This document shows positions 54,891 through 64,000 of a stretch of DNA of 64,000 nucleotides, in pieces (position 1 is the first letter of the stretch; each line of letters starts with the position of its first letter). The notes beneath the pieces are model-generated. The model saw only the letters and a list, made by a program, of their open reading frames with translations, was not told the DNA's origin and did no database searches. The translations under genes were made by a program, and so were the position numbers. Source of the stretch: Cheiracanthium punctorium (lineage: Eukaryota; Arthropoda; Arachnida; Araneae; Cheiracanthiidae). The DNA is taken from positions 124,001-188,000 of the forward strand of contig JAWZYV010019433.1 in the NCBI GenBank assembly GCA_038373885.1, read 5' to 3'.

Positions 54891-55140
54891 TGTTTTTTCT
54901 AATTTCCTCCTCCCGTCTTTTTTTTTTTTTAATTATTTTTATTATTCTCCCTGGTTTGTTTCTTTTTCCTTCTTCCAAATGGCATCTCGCTCTTTTTCTG
55001 CAATTTTTTTTTAACTTTCAGATTTCACTCTTCTGTGGTTGCAGTCGTGGAACCTTATTTAGCTGAAGAAGGGCGAACATTTTTCGCCCGAAACGCACGT
55101 CCTGATAGATCATGTTATTTTACAGAGCTTTAATTCTTTA
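54885..55140 (+). repeat. right Penelope terminal repeat with hammerhead-like core
   Basis: On the plus strand CTGAAGA (55063-55069), a GGGCG/CGCCC stem (55071-55075, 55085-55089) and GAAA (55090-55093) are followed by CGCACG and TC (55100-55101). TTAG before the core (55059-55062) can pair with CTGA after it (55102-55105, one G-U). This is the order of a type I hammerhead with a minimal stem III. Published Penelope-like elements carry such motifs; activity here is untested. Confidence 0.65.
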
Positions 55141-55144
55141 AGAT

Positions 55145-56095
55145 CTTCTAAATTTAGAGATATATATATTTTAAGTTTCCTAATGTATATAATGTAAGTT
55201 AATAATTTTCTATTATCCATATTCGAGTTGTACTCGAATATTGTAGATTTCCTATGAGAATGTAAATAATTTGGCTTGTGTGGTCTCGAAAGTGTCTCAT
55301 CATCCGTTTTTTCCTTTACTTCTTTCGTTGCCTTAGATTTCCTACAACTTGCCAATATCTGTTAAAATACTAGTATTAAAATATAATCTCTAAACTTAGA
55401 AGCAGACTTTTAGTTTTATCATCTTGATCCTATTAGTAACCTCCTAAATAGGATCGATTATGATAATTAGTGATGCATCTGCTAATTTTTTTTATGTAAT
55501 TGCCATATGCAACAGTGACGTAATGAAGGGCTTCATTTTCACGGGCGTGATGTTGCATCCGAGAACTGTAGCATCGGTTCCTTGTGTTGTCTAAGATCTC
55601 CGTCCGTCACGCTTACTCGAATTTCTTTGCTTCATTAGAGCGAAAAGTTCAAGTACTCTTATAAACAAAACTGAAGAAAAAGTGTCGTTCAGTTGCATGT
55701 TATCTGCATGATGTCATCGAATTGTGTAACTTTCTTAAGTTTCAAACATGTAATTGTCGGGCCTCTCGCTGCTGCTTATTAAAAATCAAATCTGTGACTT
55801 TGGAGTGCTTTGAAAAAAAATCATGAGCTTGATATAAAATAGAGGAGAGTCATAACGCACACAGTGGCTGGATTTTGTACTTGGGGTGATTACAACCATT
55901 TTTTGCAAATCTCAATGAATTTTTAATTCTTTTAATTGTAGGAAAAAACTTTAGTCCGTATTTAAAATCTGAAAGTGTTTCAGATTTTCTTCCGTTTTTT
56001 GATAACGGCCAATATATCCAGAAGCTCTACAGAATTATAGGAGGAAAATAATTTGTACCTTTTTGTAGGTGTTTATCATTAAACCATCTTATTTT
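55145..56095. other. non-coding DNA
   Basis: No gene or element recognised. 55500-55640 is slightly CpG-richer. Confidence 0.4.
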
Positions 56096-56101
56096 TGTAG
56101 C

Positions 56102-56255
56102 CAGGGGCTTCCCGACACGGTAATCAAAGTAAGCATCGCATCGGGGCGCCGGCTTCGAAGGGGCATCATTCCGAACTCAAAAGCTAAGTAGAGTATAAAA
56201 GGGGGCGTCTTTTTTTCGTTAACAGGGGGCGCCACGTACCCTAGGGCCGCCCCTG
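56102..56255. mobile_element. hAT-like MITE, copy 2 of a local pair
   Basis: CAGGGGCTTCCCGACACGG and CCTAGGGCCGCCCCTG are the ends. TTTGTAGC and TTTCTAAC flank (6 of 8). It aligns along its length with 10747-10897 but has an extra segment around GCTTCGAAGGGGCATC. Confidence 0.8.
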
Positions 56256-56269
56256 TTTCTAACCATATT

Positions 56270-57050
56270 GATTTTAAATTTCATTCAGAATCTGAGATAT
56301 TTCAGTGCCAAGGAAACCGGTGAGAAACAGGATTCTCTCAGAAGAAGATTTATTAAGGTGGCGAACCGACTGGTCGCCGGAGGCGGCTAGTAAAAAATAA
56401 AAATAAAGTCAGAATAAATGTTACTGTTCTTCGCTTGTTTTAAGATTATTTCACCATGAAAAAGTAGCTATTTGTTTTGAAAAAAATATCCATGATCTAA
56501 ATGAATTTTTTGTATACATGTTTCCCACTCATTTTTATTACAAATTTTTATCATAATCGTATAATATTAATGTATTAGAATGTACTTCTGGCTCTGCTCG
56601 CAGGCCATATCAATAAGTTTTAAGCATTTGAAATTTAAAAAAAATAATCCGTTGCAAAATTTTCATTTTATAATTTAAGTTTAAAATAACAAAGAAATAA
56701 AATATTTTAATTAATTTTACCTTAACGTTTTTCAAGCGATATAGGACAAGCATGTGCTTTTTCAAGTCAGAATAAGTTTTTCTTCTTTATTTTCGAGAAT
56801 GCTCGTTAGTACCCCACTTTTTAAAAAACTGAGGGGTAATTAAAACATAGATTTAAAAATATTTAGCTATGTTAGAAAAAATAAAAACATGCCGGAAGCT
56901 CTTACATACATTACCAACTACTTTGTGATTAGGTTGCCTAAAAAATTTTCCTTTTGCGCCAAATAACTTAGAATACCGAATCGTCAAATCCGTTTACTGG
57001 AATCTTTGACAATGTGTTTATTTTTCAATTATTGCTAACTTAAATCTATT
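56270..57050. other. AT-rich DNA without recognised gene
   Basis: Nothing identified. Confidence 0.4.
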
Positions 57051-57066
57051 TAATATTAATGATGAA

Positions 57067-57196
57067 CAGAGTTGTAGCTAAGGTTATGAGTGCCCCTGGC
57101 AAAGAGGAAAAAGAACACAAAGTTTGCAACAGGCGCCCCCCTGAGAGCTCCGCACCTGGCAGCCGCCCACCTGGCCAGCCCCTAACTACGACTCTG
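57067..57196. mobile_element. hAT MITE with perfect 8-bp target duplication
   Basis: CAGAGTTGTAGCTAAGG pairs with CCCTAACTACGACTCTG. ATGATGAA flanks exactly on both sides (57059-57066, 57197-57204). 130 bp, GC-rich centre with CCGCACCTGGCAGCCGCCC. The overlapping 60-codon frame is not a gene. Confidence 0.93.
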
Positions 57197-57356
57197 ATGA
57201 TGAAAGATAGATACTTGTCAGTCAAGAAAAATGTATTATAAGCTTAATGCCAAATATTTTTCCAAAATTTTATAGATTTTTTAAAAATTTCTCTGGCCGT
57301 AACTGCCCCCACTTGACCTTATATTGCTTTAATAAAATATATCTATTTTATATAAT

Positions 57357-57763
57357 CGGAGTGTCCCCCAAAAAATAGCCACAAACTCTTAGGGGGTTAG
57401 ACAATATAGTAGGTACATAAAGATTCAGAATCGCAAAGCAGTGTAAGATCAGAAACATTGGCTTTTATATACAGGTTAATAATTACTCTATAAAGTGTTA
57501 GTTAAGCTTTTCTAGCTTATGTAAGTTCAGTAGTCATTTTATTTCAGCATTTTTTTACGAAAAAATAATCGAATTTTAGCAAAGCATGTGATTAGGAAGT
57601 TTTTCTAACACTCCAGCACCTTTTTGTGGAATGTTCATTAGCCAGTGTATGAAAACAAATACGAAGACGACGTTGCCGCCCTCACATTGCTATGTGATTC
57701 TGATTCCTTATTATGTGCCCTATCACCCCTGAAAGTTTTTCCCAAGAGTTTAGTTTCACCCTG
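57357..57763. mobile_element. MITE with CACCCTG end
   Basis: The right end read on the minus strand (CAGGGTGAAACTAAACTCTT, then AGGGGTGATAGGGCACATAA, AATCAGAATCACATAGCAA) corresponds to the left (CGGAGTGTCCCCCAAA, AACTCTTAGGGGGTTAGAC, ATTCAGAATCGCAAAGCAG). TATA follows the right end. About 407 bp; TA-target, Tc1/mariner-like style. Confidence 0.65.
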
Positions 57764-57911
57764 TATATGTACTCTTTTTATCGGTGTAAAATTTTTTGGA
57801 GTAACTTTAAAAGAGTATTGATATGAAATGACAGTGTTCAGTGCTACGTAAATAAAACACATTAAAAAAAAACAAACAAAAAAAACGTTGTATTTTTATT
57901 TTTCGCTTTGT

Positions 57912-58122
57912 AAATTTGCGCGGAATACGATTTGTTTTCAATAACATCACCTGATGGGGAAAATAAGAACGACAAAATTACAAATAATTATTCAGTTCCA
58001 TTATTAATCATAATACAAAAATTATTATTCATTGTATGTTCATTTTTTGATTGTGTTTTGTGTGGAATACGATTGGTTTTCAATAGCATCACCTGATGGG
58101 GAAAAAGCCGTCAAAATAAGGT
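57912..58122. repeat. direct repeat, ~70 bp, spaced 140 bp
   Basis: GTGTGGAATACGATTGGTTT with CAATAGCATCACCTGATGGGG (58065-) repeats GCGCGGAATACGATTTGTTT with CAATAACATCACCTGATGGG (57918-). Both are followed by GAAAA and a GxCAAAATxA segment. Confidence 0.85.
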
Positions 58123-58709
58123 ATTTGTTTATTCTCTCTTTTCTAAAAATCTGAAAAATACTTTAATTGCCTTTTCAATTCTAACAACAAAAAATTAATT
58201 TATCGGTACAATGAATTTAATGTTTTTTGAGGTTTCTCAAACAAACCAGAAAAAAGAAAAAAACTATCTGACCCTCATTTCGCTCCAATCAAATGTTTTG
58301 ACGAGTTAGTAATTATTCACACCCGGAAGTAGGCCAGTCTGCATCATATTACAGAAGAATTAAAATTATTTGATGAGAATATATTCGAAACACTTTTCAA
58401 ATATTCAGGACATGGTAATTAAATAGAAGTCGCTCTATTTGAGTTCAGCCATGAAATGTTCCTCCGCAATTCAAGAACGCTCTAGATATGCTTTTGAGGT
58501 GATTAGAATAAGTATATACATTGAACAGATATTTGATTATTCTCAGTATGCGGTGTGATCGACATGAAAATTTGTGGGAAGTTAAATATACATGAGTGAC
58601 CTCTTTACTCCTTGAGATCGGCGATGTGCGCTTCCTCCGCCACAAACCTGGATATATTTAAATGAGGACATTGGCTAATTAGTTTTTTTTAATTTTGAAT
58701 AATCTAGTA

Positions 58710-58849
58710 CAGTGGAGCCTGTCTAATATGACCACCTTCGGAAATAACCTCCTAAAGGGGGCAAAGTAGGGTGGCTGTAAGTGCGAAACTGTACAAAAGT
58801 CACCATATGGTCTCCTTACCAAAGTGGTCACATTACCAGGCACCCGCTG
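58710..58849. mobile_element. pogo/Tigger-like MITE
   Basis: CAGTGGAGCCTGTCTAATAT with GACCACC pairs with GTGGTCACATTACCAGGC and ACCCGCTG. TA stands at both ends (58708-58709, 58850-58851). CAGTGGAxCCT termini with TA targets are typical of pogo/Tigger. 140 bp. Confidence 0.85.
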
Positions 58850-58859
58850 TATTTGTAAA

Positions 58860-61475
58860 CTTAAAATTTAATTAGTTCTTAATTAGAGTCAAGACCGTAT
58901 TTCTAAGTAGGTCAGAGTAGCCCGCGGCCTAAGGTGGCACTTATTTTCCTAGTCCATATGAAAAAGTATTTGCTCGAGAATAAATTCATTTCGTCGAACT
59001 ACGGTCACCTTCGATGTCATGCCGGCCCCTCAATGACATGAGCATGAATTGTATGCATTATCATTCCCTCACAAACATTAAACCACTTCCGAAAAAATTT
59101 CGTAGCCTTGGCCCTTTCACTTTAAGTCAATATTTCTTTATAGAATGCATTTTTTAAACAGACAACGCCGTAAGAAGAGCATGCTGGCTTTAATTTTGCC
59201 TGTGGACGGCATGGACCTAAATGCGGCTATACCAATTAGGGCTGCTGCCAATTTTGCTTTGGAAAGAAAAAAAATATGTTAAACAGTTTTCTGTGATGTG
59301 TTAAACAGAAATAAAAAAATGCGAGTGGTATAAACTAGAGATCTGACCTATCTGCATTTTTGGAGAATGAAGGGAATCCTCAAAATATTGTCGTGTATGA
59401 AAATTTAAAAAATACTTCAGATAATTTCACATTGTAGCGAATATGCATGATTAAAATTAAAGGTTCCTATGAAAACAAAGACTTGAAAGAAATTTATAAC
59501 GATCTACTGTTTCTGTCTTTGGTTTGGACACATTTCACCGGATGCAAGAGTGAAACTGTCTCGTCGTGACACAAGTTCCTAACGAATCTGATTAACAAAA
59601 CAATATAGGTACTTTTGCGTTAACAGAGCTCCTATTGCCAAGGTTAACAGCCTCGCGTCTATTTCTTCTGTTTCCGTTATTTAATTCTTATGCATGATTA
59701 AATTTTAAATAATATTTTAGTTTCAGTTAGTTAACTCGCACCAAATATTTAGAACTTTCGTTTGAATTTCGGAAAAGATCCGAAAATCAAAAGATTTTCA
59801 GATAAAGTTTGGGGAGGAAGGGCACGTGCTTCCGACGCTACAGCCATAATTACAAAATCCATGTGCTGCACAGAATTTAACTGAAATATCGAATCAATTT
59901 AAAATAAAATTGTTTGTTACCGATTATTATTGTAATATAAAAAATTATGGAAGAAACGGTCTTCTGGTGAAGGAAAAAAAAAGATTAAGGCTAAAATCGC
60001 CCCCCTCCTCCACGAAAAATAAATAAATAAATAAATAAAGTAAAAATAAAAGAACGTGCAAAATAGGGTAAAACATGACCTATATGGTGATAGCATGAAA
60101 ATAGCACTTTGTCGCAAGCGATGAACAGTTAGTACAGCCGGGCGCTATTCACTGCCATTGATAATGCATGATAAAAATAACGAAGAGGCACCGTTATCAG
60201 CATTTGTTTTCATTCATAAAAGTACTTTTATTTACATAACTGTCACGGTTCCATTGTATATTTCGAAAATGATTCCGACTTTTATTTTGATTACACTACC
60301 CAAAGTTTTGATAACAATTCTGGGCTTAGTGCGTTATCTAATCTACAAGATTAGAGATTACTATGTCATTTATACAACTGAAAAGAAATCATTTTTACGA
60401 AAAAAATTACATCGAAAATGATTTCAAAATTTTCAAAAGTAAAATGGTTAACTTTTTTAAAGCTATAAGTACGCTATTTTAATGTAGAGCTGAAGTCTGA
60501 TTGTCGTTTCAGCATAAACAATTACATTATTCCAACTCCAAGATTCAGGTTTTTATATGAATTAATATTTGCTTCCTTGATTAGCGTAGTCATCATGCGT
60601 TTGGTATGTTTGGCTAATTTCTAAAGCATTTTAAATGTCGAAGCATTATCAGTTTTTTTAAAATATGTAGATTCATCCAGCCCCCCCCCCCCCGCATATT
60701 TTGTCAAATGAAGAAACGGAGGACATACTATATTTCATTCTGAAAACAGAAGGGGATGGGAATCTTGATATCCCCCCCCCCCCAAATAAGGGGTAATAAC
60801 TTTAATTCCGAGCCAAACCGGGCGTGCCGTTCCACCAGTACTCCATCACTTTGCTCAGATTTCTTATTCACACACAATAATGTCGTATATGTCATTATCG
60901 GTTTATGGATGCTTACCCATGCACTACGCGGGACAAGTCTCCTGTCATCCCCCCCCCTCCTCACTAAAATTACCTAAATTCCAAATATCCTGGTCATAAT
61001 GAACATCCTATTGTTTACGTTATCCAAGAGCAAATTCTTCTGACATGATTTTAACTTGAATCGTCTGTCCTCTATTAGCGAATTTGGGACTACTTACTAT
61101 TTTTTTTTTCTCTCCCTTGCACAAAACTGACTTTCTTTTCTCTTTCCCCCTTTTTTTTTCTGTTTTTCTAGGATCTCAGAGGTCACGACAATGGACTTTA
61201 TTGTCACGATGTGGGCGGAGTAGTTTTGTTCCTGCTTGTTGGATTTTATACCTTTAATAAAGGGGTATTTTGTTCCTTTCATAGTCTCTTCTAACTAATA
61301 GCTTACAAAAGTAAAGAAAGGATTTTGTTTCGGGTACTGATTTTGTCATTTAAAAGAGAATGATATTAGAGTTGGTGTATTTTCTCTTTATTTCTTATAC
61401 TATTATGTGTAAAGGCCAAACATTTTGACTTTATTTAAACCTATTCAAAGCAATTAGATTAGAACCTATTAACCC
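58860..61475. other. non-coding DNA, poly(C) runs
   Basis: No gene assigned. (AAAT)n at 60018-60040; poly(C) runs at 60681-60694, 60773-60783 and 60951-60957. An 87-codon frame at 60158-60421 is Ile/Thr-rich and hydrophobic without motif. Confidence 0.4.
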
Positions 61476-61481
61476 TTTCTT

Positions 61482-61724
61482 AATGCTGAAAAAAGAGCAG
61501 CCGTTGCCATCGCTCGACTTAACTACCAGCAAGATGGCGGACGATCGGAACGTTCATCGCGTACCCCAGATCTAGAGACCCTAGACAGATCTAGAGGCCC
61601 GGCACAGCCAGCTGCGTCAAAAAAGAGTCTCTAGATCTGTGGCACGCGATGAACGTTTCGATCATCCGCCATCTTGCTGGTCGTTAAGTCGAGCGATGGC
61701 AACGACTGCCCTTTTCTCAGCATT
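61482..61724. mobile_element. foldback element, ~100-bp arms
   Basis: AATGCTGAAAAAAGAGCAGC, CATCGCTCGACTTAACTACC, AGCAAGATGGCGGACGATCG and CGTTCATCGCGT on the left are mirrored on the right (GCGATGAACGTTTCGATC, GCCATCTTGCTGGTCGTTAA, GAGCGATGGCAACGACTGCC, CTCAGCATT). AGATCTAGAGA lies near the centre on both sides. About 243 bp, GC-richer than the flanks. No target duplication identified. Confidence 0.85.
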
Positions 61725-61729
61725 GGACA

Positions 61730-62240
61730 ATCTATCCAGCTGTTCTTGCATTCTTCCATTTTTCAGCATATGTCAGTGCTGTTAAAAATAATCGTGACCA
61801 TTTTTATACGGGAAAGGGCGTGCTAAAAAGTAAAGGATTCTCGTGGAGCTATGTCACCCGCAACTATTTTTATAGAAATCCAATCTATTCTTCGTGACTG
61901 GCAACAGTCAAAACGTCAGAGTTTTGGTGTTCCCAGAGCGAGAACACTGCGCGTTAAAGGATTAAGGTAGTTGTTTTACTTGGCGTATCCGTGCGATTAA
62001 AAATGCCCTTTTATAATTGTGTGAGGAGAGTTTGAAAAAAGGACAAAATTGTTCTCGTCCTAATGAGTATATACGTCTGAGGAATCTTTAAATAAGGTAT
62101 TTAAAGCTCCTCTATAGCACTTCCAACTTGAGCTGTCCGTTCTTCTTATTTTGAAGTTCTTTACTTCCCTAGACAAGAAAAAAAAATCGTGGGAGGCCCA
62201 AAAGGTGGAACAGGAAGAATTTCTTACAATAATGCTTCAT
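61730..62240. other. non-coding DNA
   Basis: Nothing identified. Confidence 0.4.
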
Positions 62241-62245
62241 AATCA

Positions 62246-62621
62246 TTTTGTTTTTACCAAATAGCATTCAAATTTTCTGAGACACTTTTCTAACTACGTC
62301 CCTGCAGTTGGATAATGCACTAACCCGCGACCATTATTCAGGCCTTCATACTTCTCGCTGCGTGTATATGGGTCCTATTATTTTTAATCACCATAAATTT
62401 GAAATTTTTAATTACGTTATTGTATAGAAAATCTTTTGTTTTTACCAAATAGTATTCAAATTTTCTGAGACACTTTTCTAACTACGTTCCTATAGTTGGA
62501 TAATGCACTAACCCGCGACCATTATTCAGGCCTTCATACTTCTCGCTGCGTCTATATGGGTCCTATTATTTATAATCACCATAAATTTGAAATTTTTAAT
62601 TACGTTATTGTATGGAAGATC
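62246..62621. repeat. tandem duplication, 188-bp unit, two copies
   Basis: 62246-62433 and 62434-62621 are nearly identical (GTTTTTACCAAATAG, CACTAACCCGCGACCATTAT, CTTCATACTTCTCGCTGCGT and so on), with only a few substitutions. Recent duplication. Confidence 0.93.
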
Positions 62622-62729
62622 AAAGAAAAGTGTAATTGTAGACAATGTGAACTTCAAGCATCTTGATGTCAGAGATAATATCACATTCAAGAAGTACTTC
62701 TTTCTCTCCAATAATGATCATTTACTCAA

Positions 62730-63374
62730 ATGAAAAGCCTATTAGCGAGCCATTTTCCTCAATTAGCATTTAAATTATATCCCAAATTGACTTGCATTTC
62801 CCATTGTGTATCTTGTCTATTATTCATCGAAATAAATCAATTCGAGCACCGATCAGGTTGGCAAGATAAAAGTGCATGGCTAATGCGCGGAAGGCAGTCG
62901 ACGCTTTTACAGTTATCAGTTTGTTCTGAGAAACAATGCGAGTGCATGGGTTCAAAAACTGACACTAATCAGCCCTTCCTACGCGGACACTGTATCTCTC
63001 CTTGCCTTTTGTCTCAGGTTCACATCAGGTCACTCTGGCAGTTTTATACCAGTGTTGATCTGCACCACAGCAACACGCCCTTTCTGTCTATCCTTTTAGT
63101 TTTTTCGAATTTCAGAAAAAGGAAAAAGAATAAAGAGCACGACAATACCGGGCATGCTTCCCACCGTAACCGGGTCACCACTGCTTTCTTCGGACGTGTT
63201 ATTTATGATTTTTTTTTTCTGGAATCGAGCAAATCGAGGTTTTATTTATTTTTCACTGCCCCCCCCCCTTCTTCTCCTTCCCGTTATTTCCATATGCATT
63301 TTGGGAAATTGCATCGAATCGTGATTTCTGTGAGAGTCAAACGTTCGTTGATCTCTCAACTCTACCAGGTGTGA
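62730..63374 (+). CDS. unassigned 214-codon ORF
   Basis: The longest open frame in the window, ATG to TGA. It contains no motif I recognise. The sequence is Ser/Phe/His-rich, with a Lys/Arg run near residues 129-136 and Pro/Ser near 178-184 produced by a poly(C) tract. There is no clear signal peptide and the start context is unremarkable. Local base composition is less AT-rich than average, which lengthens chance frames. It may be a first exon, an antisense shadow, or noise. Downstream splice-like sites (63412, 63501, 63548) suggest an exon boundary nearby. Confidence 0.2.
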   Translation: MKSLLASHFPQLAFKLYPKLTCISHCVSCLLFIEINQFEHRSGWQDKSAWLMRGRQSTLLQLSVCSEKQCECMGSKTDTNQPFLRGHCISPCLLSQVHIRSLWQFYTSVDLHHSNTPFLSILLVFSNFRKRKKNKEHDNTGHASHRNRVTTAFFGRVIYDFFFLESSKSRFYLFFTAPPPSSPSRYFHMHFGKLHRIVISVRVKRSLISQLYQV

Positions 63375-63412
63375 TCTTCTTCAGGCTAGTAGAACTGCTG
63401 TCTTCCTTTAGC

Positions 63413-63547
63413 AGGTCGTAAGAGGTCTGTGCTTGTGTCTTTCTAAATGCGTTTCGTTTAAGCTGGATGTAGAATTGCTCGAGTTATGCCGTGGATAAAA
63501 GTAAGGTTTGTACCTTTTTATTTACTTTTCCTTCATACGGTCGGTAG
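63413..63547 (+). other. possible exon bounded by splice-like sites
   Basis: TGTCTTCCTTTAG ends at 63412, a good acceptor with a pyrimidine tract. Donor-like GTAAGG starts at 63501 and a consensus TAG|GTGAGT at 63548. An ATG at 63486 sits in an open frame up to the first donor. No protein evidence. Confidence 0.2.
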
Positions 63548-63548
63548 G

Positions 63549-64000
63549 TGAGTGATAGTTGTTCGTTTTGGTATCATTTTGAGTTGAGTCAACCATCTTA
63601 GAACATAATTTGTAATACCTAGCGGTGGAGAATAATAGATGTGCCAAGATGGTATATCCTTCAATTTAATGTATCAATAATGCGACGTCCCAAGTAAACC
63701 AGAATTATTTCACTGGCGGCATAAATTTTGCATGGTTGCTTTGTTCATTTACTTTCATCTCCATTGGTATTTTAAAATCATGACGCAAAAATGAAGGACA
63801 TTTAAAGTGAAATTTTTAAACTATGAGGTTGAAATTATATTCCAGGCCACATGAAGATTTGTTAAAAGAGGAATTTTTTATCGTAATTTTTACTATGAAG
63901 GACCCCCTCCCCACCTTTTTTTATATAAAAAAATTATAGGTCAACAGGATCGCCCCTTTCTTTTATCTTGTCCATCCAGTCGGACGAGACAACACATGAG
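63549..64000. other. AT-rich DNA to window end
   Basis: Nothing identified. Confidence 0.4.

Larger units (their letters stand above)
53335..55140 (-). mobile_element. Penelope-like element with inverted terminal repeats
   Basis: Inverted copies of one ~245-bp sequence bound the unit: left 53335-53590 and right 54885-55140. They share the blocks GAAAAATGTTCGCCC, CTGCAACCACAGAAGA and GGGAGAATAAT. Between them, reading on the minus strand, are a decayed reverse transcriptase segment and then a GIY-YIG endonuclease, the order diagnostic of Penelope-like elements. The 5' part of the RT is missing, as expected for 5'-truncated retroelement insertion. The right repeat carries an intact-looking hammerhead-type core. 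Host range of this group includes many arthropods. Confidence 0.85.

Noticed and set aside
57059..57241. 60-codon Pro-rich ORF
   Set aside because: It overlaps a 130-bp hAT MITE with exact target duplication.

Overview
The window is AT-rich eukaryotic DNA from a nuclear genome packed with transposon debris. The mix of Tc1/mariner, pogo/Tigger, hAT, Penelope-like elements and tRNA-derived SINEs fits an arthropod, perhaps a chelicerate such as a spider. That taxon call is an inference from repeat style, not proof. No prokaryotic signature, rRNA, functional tRNA, CRISPR array or confident host protein gene was seen. The longest reading frame is 214 codons (62730-63374) and resembles nothing I recognise. 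The window is best read as intergenic or large-intron sequence.

Layout. 1-5400: a degenerate ~150-bp tandem array with perfect palindromes inside it, a cluster of Penelope-type terminal repeats (2868-3250) and an 800-bp MITE. 5400-8520: a transposon stack: an internally deleted mariner, then a pogo/Tigger relic interrupted by a mariner with long inverted repeats, then a SINE. 9400-10180: a CpG-rich stretch with CCAAT, E-box and CRE motifs, the best promoter candidate. 10.3-20.9 kb: SINEs, hAT MITEs and two more mariner relics (14.2-14.8 and 19.5-20.9 kb). 21-34 kb: mostly anonymous AT-rich DNA with hAT, SINE, mariner and Tigger fragments and a nested MITE-in-MITE at 31 kb. 34.4-39.8 kb: SINEs, a hAT with a transposase fragment, a pogo-like relic and more hAT MITEs. 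40.5-47.6 kb: a ~176-bp tandem array, a 280-bp near-perfect palindrome made of two Penelope terminal repeats with a target duplication, a mariner holding a nested hAT with a perfect target duplication, and GC-patterned hAT elements. 53.3-55.1 kb: a Penelope-like element with decayed reverse transcriptase and GIY-YIG endonuclease between inverted terminal repeats. 55-64 kb: small MITEs, a tandem duplication, a foldback element and the unassigned ORF.

No set of genes works together as a pathway. The connecting theme is mobile DNA: most coding traces are C-terminal transposase pieces trapped between inverted repeats, which is how non-autonomous elements arise. The most interesting signal is the Penelope group. 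Its terminal repeats carry an arrangement (CTGAAGA, a hairpin, then GAAAC) matching the hammerhead ribozyme core, and they appear in three separate places, twice as inverted pairs.
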